Positions 32,472-44,053 of a stretch of DNA of 64,000 bases are shown one piece after another. Origin of the DNA: Dryomyza anilis (Eukaryota; Arthropoda; Insecta; Diptera; Dryomyzidae); NCBI GenBank assembly GCA_951804985.1, contig OX638132.1, positions 12,567,529 to 12,631,528 on the forward strand, read 5' to 3'. Position 1 is the first letter of the stretch; each line of letters begins with the position of its first letter. Position numbers and translations under genes: made by a program. A model generated the notes under the pieces. It searched no databases and was not told the origin of the DNA. It was given only the letters and a program-made list of their open reading frames with translations.

Positions 32472-34390
32472 TACAAATTTCTAACGAATTTTCGTCTCTT
32501 CCCAACCACTCTATTTGTCGGCATCCTATAAAGTTATCACATCCTTATTTCGTATCGTATCATCCTATCCGTATCTTTTCTAAAATTTTTATTCTTTAAT
32601 ACACTTTCTTCCCTTCAACATACTTTCCATCTTCTGCATCGTCTCTTCTTCTATATATTCTCCCCACTTCTCGTTATGCTACTCTTCCGTCTACGCCATT
32701 GTTGCATTGTTTGGTTTTCTTTGTTCAAACGGAAACGGAAGTGTTCAATTTAGACAAATGTTTCCGGCGTTGCCATTTATACGTGCTGTTGTATATGACG
32801 CTATGAATTTGTGTGTGTTTTATTATTTTTCCTGCATTTATTTTGTGAGTTTGTAAATTGAATTTTTCACTCATTTTTCAGTATTCTGTTTATTTAAACA
32901 TTTGGTTTTATGCATTGTGCAATGTTTTTGTTTTTAATTAAAACTCAAGTGGCACTTGTTCGCTTTTCTTTGTCAAAATTAAGATTTTCTGTCAAAATTT
33001 CAGCTGCTCATTTATTTAGTAGTTTCTCTTTTTTTTTTCATTTCACTTTTTAATGTCGCTGTGAAACAGTTTCTTTTAATGAATGTTCGTTGATGTCTCC
33101 AACATCAAACTCTTTGTGTTTTTTTTAGTTGAATCTACTAAAATTCTACTGAAATTCTTCTTCTTCACCTACATCTGGCGTTTGCAGCATCTTCAGTTGA
33201 TGTTTAATTCACAACTGCTAATATCATATTGCATTTCATTTGTATTCAAAGTCTTGTTTAATATTCACATGTAAAACTTCGAAACAGAATATATTTTTCA
33301 TTTTATTTGCTATTTTTACAGCATTTCTTGTTTTGTGATACAGTATTTAATTTCTGCACAGAAATAAAATAAATTTTTAGTTATAAGGTATTCAATAGAA
33401 TAATTTTTCCAATGTTTGGTTTATTTTTTATAGCATTTACAGACTTTTTTATGCAATATCGTTTTATATCATTATAAAAACATATTTTTCAAACATTTCA
33501 TACACCAATTCTATATAATTCGCTGGTTCTGATTTTGACTGCATACTCATTCTTTTCATATTTCGTATTAAGATTAAAAAAAGTACTATTGACAAACAGT
33601 TTTTCAAAAAACTTTCAACAATATTTATGTTTGAATTGTCAAGACTAATTTCAATATACTAATGAATGCTAATACACGCATTTATTTTTAAGATATATGA
33701 ATTTAAACATGGTAAATTTTTAATATTTTAGATTATTTTTAAATTCTATTTATTTTATTTATGATCTAATAGTAAACTATAAAAATGATTTATGGTTATC
33801 CAGGGCATAGTCCAAACTTTGTATCATACTTACTAAATTTTATCTAAAGGTCTGCTCAACTTTTTAAAATACCAAATATCAATTATATAATCAATTTTCA
33901 ATAAAAAAAATAAAAAATTTGGACAGAGCCGGACCTATAGGGTTGTGAGAGGAGTGTGACATCCCCCTTAGCTCCGCCAGCAAAACTTATTCGGAAAATC
34001 ACAAGTAGGAAATATTGTAAAAATTCGAAAATTTGTATATATTCGGCATTATCACAATTTTTTAAGTAGCAATAAATCATAAAATGATAAAAAATCGTAA
34101 TATGTTAAATATTTAACAGGAACATTTTGTCGAATTATTGTATTAAATCCGACTTGGATAAATTTGAAAATATTTAAAATCAGTTGGAAATTTTCGAAAA
34201 ATTAAAAATTTTTATTTATTCCTATATAGCATAAAATTGCCATATTTAAAGACCAAGTTAAATATAAAAAATAAACAAATTAAATCCGATTCGGAAAAAT
34301 TCGAAAAATTGAAATTCCTACTTTTCCCAAAACATTATTATTTTTCCCGTCCACGTTGATATAATCCAAAATCCGGTTGGATATAGTGTG
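32472..34390. other. Intergenic/intronic, no gene seen
   Basis: 32480-32720 is strongly pyrimidine-rich on the + strand (TCTTCTTCTATATATTCTCC). The rest is AT-rich. No coding region, and no clear element ends were found. Confidence 0.45.
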
Positions 34391-35730
34391 ACTACACAGA
34401 AAAATATATATGTATAAATATAGCAAACATTTTGATCAGTACAATTATTTTTTAATTGATTCATCGCCGATACGACCTTTAGATGAATTAATTAAATATT
34501 TAATCATATTAATTAATAAATTTACATCATCAATACAATTAAATATTTGCTGAAACGACTTAACAAATTAACAGAAAAAAACAAAATGTTTCATCAATAC
34601 AATTAAATAATTTGTTGAAATGACTATTGAATTAATTGCATTAACAATCGCCGTTGTTGAGCACACGATGCGAGCTTGCGGCGTTCATTCGCCGTTCATT
34701 CGCTGCAAACAAGCAACCGATGGATTTTTTGTGCTTAATTGGTTTATTTTTGGAAGCAAATCACATTTTTAGCGGATGTGTGTTGCAAAATACATTAGAA
34801 CTCGTTGCTAGACTAGCTAATGGTACTCAATTATTTATGGTTGCTGCACAGAAAAAAAAAGTTCATACTATTTATGAATTTGTTCATCAATTTTATGAAT
34901 TTTTCATTATTACACAACCAATGAATAAATTCATCCAATTTATGAATCGTTCATAAAACCGTAATCGAAAAGTTCATAATATTGATGAACGGTTTCATAA
35001 TATTTATGAAAAAATTCATGGTATTTATGAACTTTAAACTATTTAAAAATAAAAAATAAAACTATTTTTTTATTTTCTTGTATTATTATTTTTTATTTTA
35101 TTATATTACTTTTTAATTTTATTTTATTCTTTTAATTTTTTTTTTTTTTACTACTTACATTGTATATCTACTCTTACTGTTACTGCCTATTGCTGCTGTG
35201 TACGTTTCTTTGGAGTTGTAAACAACAAATGAAACGATTCGGTCTATTTGTACGAAATGAAATACAAATAATAAAAACTAAGAACTGTATATGTTATCAT
35301 CGACTATCGACGCGTCGCGACGAGTTGTCAAAATAATCACTGCGCGTCATGTATATTTTCCGCGGCATGACGCGTCAGTAAAATAAAAATATCTATTTAT
35401 GGAATTGTCAAAAGTTGCATGTCGCACATACGAACATACACACATACTCAAATACCTACCTACCTACTTTGTGTTGTATTTTCTATTCTCCTTTTGGTGG
35501 ACTGGTTTTTTATTTTTCAGTATCGCCTTTATGCTCGGCTGAATTGCACGTGACATGGAGGTTGCTCTGCATTGCCTCAAAAAATTAATATGAATACCTC
35601 AATGAACGCAATTCATAACAATTATGAACGCGTTTATTATATTTATTTCGATCAAATTTTATGTACCAAACCCTCCCGTAAGATTCTTCTTAGCATTGGC
35701 CTTGACTTTATATTTAACATATTGCAAAAT

Positions 35731-36430
35731 ATATGGGCCATTCCACACCAAATCGACCATAAAAAGACAAATTTGAGATTTTACGTTTTCGATCTTAATG
35801 AACTTCTGGCAACTGATAAAGGGTATCGAGACATGCACTAAACAATTTTTTTTTATTTTTTCCGACCACTACTTCCAGAGATACAGTGGCTCAAAGTTGG
35901 AAAAAAGTGCCAAAAATCACTTTTGAACTGTTGTTCATATTTAAATATCTCTTGAACTATAAATGCTAGAAACTCCGTTAATGGCTCGTTTTAAAGCTAA
36001 TATAAAGCTATAGAAAGCTATTTAAAGCTATAGAAAAACTAAGTTGTAATTTCCAAACGGTAACATGTGGCCCGTGGTCATTATCCTTGCACTTCAAAAT
36101 TGATGTCCTTAAAAAGGACCCTGTTTAAAATTCTGAAAAAAATCCTAAGTTTTCGTCAATTTATTATAAATGTTCATACAAAATTTCAAGATTGTATTTT
36201 GATGGCATCGTATTTTAAAAAATTATAAAGTGATTTTTTTATAAAGTGATTTTTGGCACTTTTTTTCCAACTTTGAGCCACTGTATCTCTGGAAGTAGTG
36301 GTCGGAAAAAATAAAAAAAAATTGTTTAGTGCATGTCTCAATACCCTTTATCAGTTGCCATTCGAAAAAATCGAAATCGAAGAAGGTGAGTTCCAACCGC
36401 TGGTCGATTTGGTGTGGAATGGCCCATATA
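35731..36430. mobile_element. Long inverted-repeat element (700 bp)
   Basis: The ends ATATGGGCCATTCCACACCA (left) and its inverse at 36411-36430 match over 29 bp. After a mismatched segment of about 50 bp the arms pair again almost perfectly for about 115 bp (about 35810-35930 against 36235-36360), with GATACAGTGGCTCAAAGTTG in the left arm. The loop is about 300 bp. Non-coding; RNA from it would form a long hairpin. Confidence 0.82.
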
Positions 36431-38189
36431 TCTTGTGCTACTTCTAATCGTATAACGTATTTATTTAAATTTAAAAAGGTTCAATATTTAATACAAATTA
36501 AGTTGGTTATAGAAAAAATACGATGAAACTACTGAAACACGGAAACCAACAAAGAGCACTAAACTCATAAAATCGTCATATATAGATTCTTTTTCATCCT
36601 ACATGCATTTCTACAGCGGAAATATAGTTTTTATTACATTTCTTGTTTATGATTTTTGTGCATTTTATTAAAAAGTTATGCATATGCGAATAAAAATGTG
36701 CAAAAGGAATAATATTCGCAGACAGAATGTTTTACGATCGAAAGATGTCTTGAACTGTCGACAAAATAGTGGTAGCAAAAGAGGAATATAGTTCGGAAAA
36801 TTTGATTGAAAAATCGAAACGCATTAAAAACATATGTTGGGTGTTAATGGTGTAGCATAGGCGTAGGTGTAGATGGTACAGAATAAGTCTATGCCATTTC
36901 AAGCCTAACTCTTTTCTATGAAACTTTTGTATTGCCTTAATACATACATATAGCAGCACCTACCTTAGGCAAGATTAACTTTGACTTTAGCTGCGTCATA
37001 AAATTATGACGCCAATAAACGCGCTCGTTTCTCCGTCCCCTCCCCGAAAACGTTTCTCCATATATACCGCATTGCCATGTTGTGCGCCCCTTTTTACAAA
37101 CGGTTATTTTAATTTCACGTCTTGCTCTACTTTACGACATCGTCTCAACGTAATCCAACAGCTTACGTCGTATTGCTCCCAAAACAGCGTTTCTCGTATG
37201 CCTAGCCCAAGATTCGAACCAGGGAATGAAAGCGAAATAAATCCCATCACGCAGTGTCATAAAACGTGTCAATAAAAACTTAAAAAGAGAGAAATAATGC
37301 TTACAAAAAATTAGAGGTGCAGCAGCTGCTTAAAAACGGACGCGTCACGCCAACGAGTTTTCTTTAGATGGCCACACTGTATTGGCGATGCCACCTCTAT
37401 GCTATAACATCCTTGGATGGACATAAGCACTGCAAACTGTTAACTGAAGCATCGTCAACTGCCAACAATTTGTACATCAATCTAGTTCGGCCATAACCGT
37501 GACAACAAACGACGTTGTCCACCAACGAATGTGTTCTGTCTGTCCGTCCGTCCACGCGTGGCACACATGGTCATTTGTTGCTCAGTAAAATTTATTTTAT
37601 ACTCCAAACTGGTTGCAAACAAAAAAAAATCCTTTACTTATCCTGAGAAGATTTCTGTGGAAAAACTGTCTTGGGGGAGCTGCGTTTTATTTACAGTGGT
37701 TCTTAAATATTAGCCCAAAGTTACTTTATATTATATAAAGGGTATTCATTTAACTTCGTATCGCATGCGTATATGCGTATTTCGTAAAAATTTTACACTA
37801 TAAAGCTTATAAATTTTACGACATAGTGAAATGAATATTTTTGCATACAAAAGCTTTACAATTTTATAAAAAACTTTTATGAATTCGACATTCTCGGGTT
37901 AGTTCTTACCAGATCGTATTTGAAAGTAATTAAAGCAAGAATCACACATTTTTTGCTAGTCTGCGAAACATTGTTCATGAGTTTTTACTCTATAGGACAC
38001 GTTTTATATATTTGCTTCAAAGACGAATTAAAGCAGCCTAAAAGGAGCATAAAATATTCCGTGTATTAATACTAAAATTCCTCAATACTTAAAAATTATG
38101 TTTTATCGAAAGTCTACTCAAAATATTCGAGAAAAATTACAAAAATTTTCACTCCATATGAAATATGTTCCTTTGATTTCTTTACATTT

Positions 38190-38270
38190 TCATAGGTACT
38201 GTATAGAAAAATGTTTTCTATGAAAATGATGGAACCGAAACCGGACTCGAAGTCCAACGCTCAAGTGGCA
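38190..38270 (-). mobile_element. Degraded SINE fragment
   Basis: TATAGAAAAATGTTTTCTATGAAAA followed by ACCGAAACCGG and AGTCCAACGC corresponds to the head-proximal body of the SINE at 10580-10670, with deletions. Confidence 0.6.
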
Positions 38271-38514
38271 TTATCTGCATTTTCTGAATTCAACCAGATA
38301 TTTGGTGAATGCAAATAATTATAATTAAGTTTTACAGATCAACCAACGCTCAGGGAATGGTCTCTATTCAATATATAGTGTTGATCATAGAAGAGAGATG
38401 TTGTTTAAGGAGAGTGTGGAAAGGTGTAGTAGTGTGTTGAATTTGACAATACCAAAAATTTTGAGAAAAACAGTCGCAGGGCTGTTGTTCCACAAACGTA
38501 TCATTTGAGACAAA

Positions 38515-39150
38515 AACCAGTTGGGAAGGTTAGATCAGATGGGAAATTTTAAAGTAGGTTTTATTATGATAGTTAGGATTATCAAAATTATAGTCGGTCT
38601 AAACCGACTATACATACCCTACACATATTTGTGGTTACCATTCAAAGTGGTATATATGTCACCAGGGAATACGAATCCTGAAAATAACTACAAACTTTCA
38701 ATCGCTGAAGAATTGCCATTCATTTGATACCCATATTTACAAATGGGTAGATGTACCGGATTGCAATTTTTTGTTGGGAACCACAGGTCGTTTCGCGGGA
38801 AAACATTATCTTCATGTATTTGTGCATGAAGTCAATATATATTTGACCAAAAATGTTTACCTAAGCACGTAAACAGTAAAATTGAGCTGTAGATGTAAAT
38901 TTTATATGAGGTATTCGCACATACAGCGTAGGTATATAAGTAATCTAAGTTATCAGTTTCATTCATCTAACTCTTCAATTTTTTAAGTAGTAGGGATTTC
39001 AACAGACAGACGGACATCGCTAAATCGACTCAGGAGGTCATGCTGATCAAGAATATATATACTTTTCCTTACCGGAGATGCTTCCTTCTGGGTGTTACAA
39101 ACGGCGTACCAAATTGAATATACCCTTTCACTCTTAGTGTAGGATATAAA
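38515..39150 (+). repeat. Dispersed repeat family, copy C
   Basis: Best preserved copy: CAGTTGGGAAGGTTAGATCA start, hairpin TATAGTCGG-TCTAAA-CCGACTATA, GACGGACATCGCTAAATCGA, CTTCCTTCTGGGTGTTACAA, end CACTCTTAGTGTAGGATATA. Collinear with 509-1035. Confidence 0.65.
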
Positions 39151-39154
39151 AAAT

Positions 39155-39775
39155 TCATCAATATGATGAATTTATTCATAAATGTTATGAGTTTTTCTAC
39201 CAACTAATAGCTTCGTCATATTCATTAAATGAAATATTGATGTATGCATTCATTATATATACATATATGAACTTAACTGTATTATCGAACACTATAGTGA
39301 AAAATGTAATAAACAATACCATAACTTTGAATCGACACATTGATGAATATAATCATAATATTTATGAATAATTCAATTTATTTTTTGTAAATTGCTCATA
39401 ATATTTATGAATTATAACCATTATATAAGAATTAACATACAAGAAATACTTGAGAACTTAGATGGCAAAAAATGAACGAAAAATAAATGTTTTGATTGAA
39501 ATTTTATTTGATGAACAGTAGTCTTTAATATGATGTACATATATGTTGTATTTTATGTATTTATTCATTAATATGCTAAAACCTCTTCTTCACATACAGT
39601 TCATAATATTGAAGAACACTTTTTGACAGTTACCAAGCGTTCATCATATTTATAATCGCATTCATAATATTGATGTCGTTAATGATTAATATTATGAATG
39701 CGTCTTCAATACAATGAATCATGGTTTGAAGAACAGAATTCATCAATATGATGTACATTTTTTTTTCACTGGACT
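39155..39775. repeat. Dispersed TTCATNATATTATGAA-rich repeat, larger copy
   Basis: Begins TTCATCAATATGATGAATT and ends GAATTCATCAATATGATGTA, so the ends are inverted. The interior is full of short TTCATAATATT/AATATTATGAA palindromes. The right half (about 39490-39770) is the reverse complement of about 7140-7390. Further palindromic relatives lie at 34860-35040 and 40115-40345. Confidence 0.6.
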
Positions 39776-41360
39776 GAAAAAAGAAAATATCTCTGTAATT
39801 CTGTAGTTCTGTTTAGAGTCAAGCGAATGACGATGAGGTAGATATTGATGGAAGGTTAAGTAGAACGACAGATAACAGGACCTGGTATTTCTCTCGGACA
39901 TTTTTCAACAATAATACCTATTAAACTGGATTACCCACCCAATGGTTCTTTGGTGCTCAAGAGGGAATGAAGTATATAATATTTTCGTCCCCTATTAGAT
40001 ATATCGCACGATGTTGTATTCGGGCAAGGAAATACAAAGAGGATTTTGAAGTCCCTGCCCCAATATTTGGAATGAATTCCATTTATATTTTATCTGAATA
40101 TAAGTACAAAAAAACAACAAACAGTATTCATCATATTGATGAACTCATTCATTGAATTAAAATCGTATTTTCTAAATATTTTTCATTTTCAATATATTTT
40201 TTAACATCAAATTTCAAACTAAAATTTGTCTCTATTTACACATTAATGTATTTATAATGTTTATAAGTTTTATAATAATTAATTTCTAATTATGTCAAGA
40301 CTCCATTTATATTAATGAACAAGTGTACATCATATTGATGAATTTTGTTCATCAAACCATATTTATTTAAATATAATAAATCTTATCAGAATTATAAATA
40401 GATACATTTGTAAATAGAGACAAGTTTTAGTTTTAAATTTGATGTTACAAAAATTATTGAAAATACAAAACGATTTAATTCAATGAATGAAAACATCAAT
40501 ATTATAAATACTGGTAGAATTTTTGTGTGTGTGTAGTAAACTTGTTCAAAATTTCTATATTTTATATTTTCCTCTGAAGTTTGAGTCATCCTGATTTTAT
40601 ACAAGCAGCTGTAGTTCATCCTTTTCCAGTTCTCATTGTTTTTTGTATCTGGTTTTTATTGTAATGGATTTTATTATTCGATTTTTATTATTCTATGGAA
40701 TCGTTCAACAAATGTTGCGTGGGGATTATCTTCCTAATAAAAGATTTTTAATTTTGTTAAATAGAAAAAAAAACTAAGTTTTACCTTTTACCATGGCGAA
40801 TGGCAAACATGTTATGGTGATTTCTATTTTGTAATAATGTCGATTTTATTACACAATTTTTGTGCTCAAATGCGCATTAGTTTAATTAAAGTTTTCTTAT
40901 AAAGTAATGCAATAATTTAAGAGTTTGATGAAGTTTGAAACAATTCACAGAAATAAAAAATTTAAATGAGAGTACTAATTCTGGTTTTATATAATGATTT
41001 CAATTCCGGTTCAACAAACAAAACTAAGAATGCATTTAATTATGAATAAATTTTTTGAATTTTTTATATGAGGTGCATATAACGTTGTCATTTTTGTTTT
41101 ATGACATTCACAATTACGAGTCTAGTTTAAATTATAATTAGAGATGTTTCCCATCCGCATTTTTTTTGTTGTTTTTGACATCCGCATCCGCGTTTTGTTT
41201 TATAAGAAAAATTATTAAACAAAACTATTTTGAATACTCTCTTTTATTTATTGCATTACAAATCAATTAAATATGTTAGGTACAATTTCCATATAATATT
41301 CTAAATCTACGAATTATGTCAAATATATTTTAACGATAAACTAAGAATTGAAAACATTAT

Positions 41361-42010
41361 TTCGACTCTATCATGCCAAAGGGGCGAATGTGTAATTTTT
41401 GACACTTGCATTTTTTTTTACATTTTTGAATTTAGTTTTTCTTCAAGTATACTGTGCCAAAATCGTGTGTGGTTTGTTGTTAATGCTAGCCACAAAAGAC
41501 AGAACCAAAATGGCAAATTCGTAAAATTGAAAAATCCTGTCATTCCAAAAGGGCGAATATGTTCGTTTTTTCGCCATATCTTTTTATAGGTACAAGATAA
41601 AATAGTGGTGTGAAGGCATTAAATGTTTGTTTTTAATACACCTATAGTTTGGCATCATTATTTTAAAATAATTTACCAAACATTTTTCTTTCAAATAACA
41701 AAAATTCGATAAATTATTTTTAAATTATGATGAAAATCTATAGGTGCTTTAAAATAGAACAATAAATGCCTAAATATCACTAATTAATCTTGTTTCCATG
41801 AAAAGTTATGTCAAAAAAACTCAAAATCCGTATTTATAATTTAGTTAGTTGTCCAAATCAAAAGACATATTTAATACGTAATGCTAATTGATGAATAAAC
41901 CAAACTATTAAAAAATAAATGACAAAACTAAAATAATTTTTTATTATAATTTTATCTCCCATCATTTTTAAAAATGCACATTCGCACCTTTAACATGTCA
42001 GTGACGATAT
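41361..42010. mobile_element. TATCGTCACT-family TIR element, copy 3 (shortened)
   Basis: The left CTATCATGCCAAAGGGGCGA and right CATGTCAGTGACGATAT match 15433-16411. It lacks the second internal hairpin set of copy 2. Confidence 0.75.
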
Positions 42011-42691
42011 GTTTTACAAAAAATAAGTACACCTTAAAATTTATAATTTTCATTTCACAAGAAATCGAGCAACTGAAGTACATAGTGTGCAAAAATACAA
42101 AAAATAATAATAATTTGTGAAACAGCGCAGCTACAGAAAATAGTGAAAAGTGTTGTGAAAAAAATTCATGTCAAAAAGTTTGAAAGTTTAAACGTAGTTT
42201 AAACCATCAGCATCGGTCGTTTAAACTAAGTTTAAACGAGGGTTGAAATTCACTGAATAAATCGATTTTGATTTTAAACGAAGTTTAAACCACAAACAAA
42301 GTTCAACTACCACTGAAAAACTGGCCCTAAGCTGAATTATTCTCGATGAAATAAAAATTAAATCAGACAAAAAAAAGTCATATCATGCTATGAAATCAAA
42401 GTCGAAAATGTATAAAAAAAAAACACGAGAATTTACGTAGTAGTATCAAAAAATGAGGGGTTGATACGAATTATTAAATCCATCTGAATATCATACGAAG
42501 ATAGTAACTAAATAATTCTTTTTCTTGTACAGTGTTATTTTATAGTTTTTTTAGAACAAAATGGACACAATACCAAGTGATGTAAAGTAAAATAACTAAA
42601 TTAGAAGGAACAAAATTGCACATTTTGTCGAAAGTAAATTTTTTAATATGTGGTATCTATTTTTATTTTATTATTAACATTTTATGTATTT

Positions 42692-42934
42692 AGGGTGTGT
42701 GCGAGTTTGACTAAATAACTGACTAAACTAAATTGTGTCGGTAATGCAACGTTTACTTTTCAATTTAGCAAATTTTCGAGCAAACTAAATTGAACTAAAT
42801 TGGAAGACAGCAAACATACATATGATAATCAGTTTATTAGGGACTTTAACAATTACCGGTTACCGAATGGCGATCGAATGAAAACCCGTACAATTTAGTT
42901 TAGTCAGCAATTTAGTCGAACTCGCACACACCCT
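42692..42934. mobile_element. 243-bp MITE with AGGGTGTGTGCGAGTT ends
   Basis: The left AGGGTGTGTGCGAGTTTGAC and right GTCGAACTCGCACACACCCT are inverted with one or two mismatches. The inner arms (ACTAAACTAAATTG against CAATTTAGTTTAGT) also pair. Non-coding. Confidence 0.85.
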
Positions 42935-43317
42935 TAATAAATTTTCTGTATTACTGATTATAAAAGTGGTTCAGTGCTTAAATATATCTATAAACCTATT
43001 TTAATGTTTTTTTTTTATAATTCTATATAATTTTTGATTTTTAAATAAATACATATTTAATTTGTAACGAAAGAAACGCATTCGGATCTTTCATTTTTTT
43101 TGAAGATCCGCCTGCGCAAAACTGCCATCCACTACATTCCTAGTTATAATAATCTGTGAATGTGTCTGAAAAATCTGTTTTAGTGCTAGTTCTAAAGTTA
43201 CAAATAGTTTTGTTTTCAGTTCCGGATAAAAAAAAAAATTCGGATCCAGTTACCTGCGAAACATATTTTGACTACGTACCAATGATGTATGTAAATAAAA
43301 ATTGAATTTATTTTAAT

Positions 43318-44053
43318 ACTAGCTGGACCCGTGCACGACTCGTGCCAAAATTTTGTGAATTAAAAGATATGGAGCGACTTTATTAATATAAAAAACATTT
43401 TTATTCTCCGCCAAAACAACTTTTCTTAAAGACAATTTTTTCTCAGACTGCCCCGTAAAATTCTTCCCCATAGAACGCTTTCCCGTAGAATTCTTCCCGG
43501 TAGAAATCTTCCCGTAGAACTCATCCCGGTAGAATTCTTCCCGGAAGAAATCTTCCCGTAGAACTCATCCCGGTAGAATTGTTCCCGGTAGAATTCTTTC
43601 CTGTAGAATTCTTCCCCGTTGAGTTAATGTGGTGAGTTTCGGTGTGGTGAGTTAAGGTGAGGTGATTTTTGGTGTGGTGAGTTTTAGTGTGGGGAGTTTT
43701 AGTGTGGTGAATTTTAGTGTGGTGAATTTTAGTGAGGTGAGTTTCATTATGGTGAGTTTTAATGTGGTGTGGTTGCTTTTGTATATTTTTTTTTTGTATT
43801 TGAGTTTTTTGTTTCATCTTTTTAGATGGTTTATGTGCCGAATTATGTCGTTTTGAAAGTTTAGGTTGTATGGGAGGTGCCACGCCCCTATGTACAATCC
43901 CGCCCATATAAAGCCTATGACACCCTCCGGACTCCATAGTATCCTGGTGCAAAATTTCAGTTAAATCGGTTCAGCGGTTTAGACGTGATGCTGGAACAAA
44001 CAGACAGACAGACCGACAGACTGACAGACGGACCAAGAGTTTTACATATATAG
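43318..44053 (+). mobile_element. Retroelement-like tail with two minisatellites
   Basis: Begins ACTAGCTGGACCCGTGCACG. It ends AATCGGTTCAGCGGTTTAGA, then AACAAACAGACAGACAGACC and TTTACATATATAGAT, a structure I associate with insect non-LTR/RTE-like insertions (inference). Inside are a TTCCCGGTAGAA-type 15-bp minisatellite (about 43445-43620) and a GTGGTGAGTTT-type one (about 43621-43775). The minus-strand frame across it (HHTKTHHTK) is a minisatellite artefact. It directly abuts the satellite array. Confidence 0.6.

Noticed and set aside
36376..36392. CGAAGAAGGTGAGT, identical to the dsx shared exon end with its donor
   Set aside because: The identity does not extend beyond about 14 bases and it lies in the arm of an inverted-repeat element. 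Coincidence is the simpler explanation.
37190..37260. tRNA-like B box on the minus strand (GGTTCGAATCTTGGGC)
   Set aside because: Only the B-box region looks tRNA-like; no A box or acceptor stem could be paired. Perhaps an old SINE relic.
43521..43952. 143-codon minus-strand frame with HHTKTHHTK repeats
   Set aside because: Produced by the two minisatellites inside the retroelement-like tail; no conserved protein motif.
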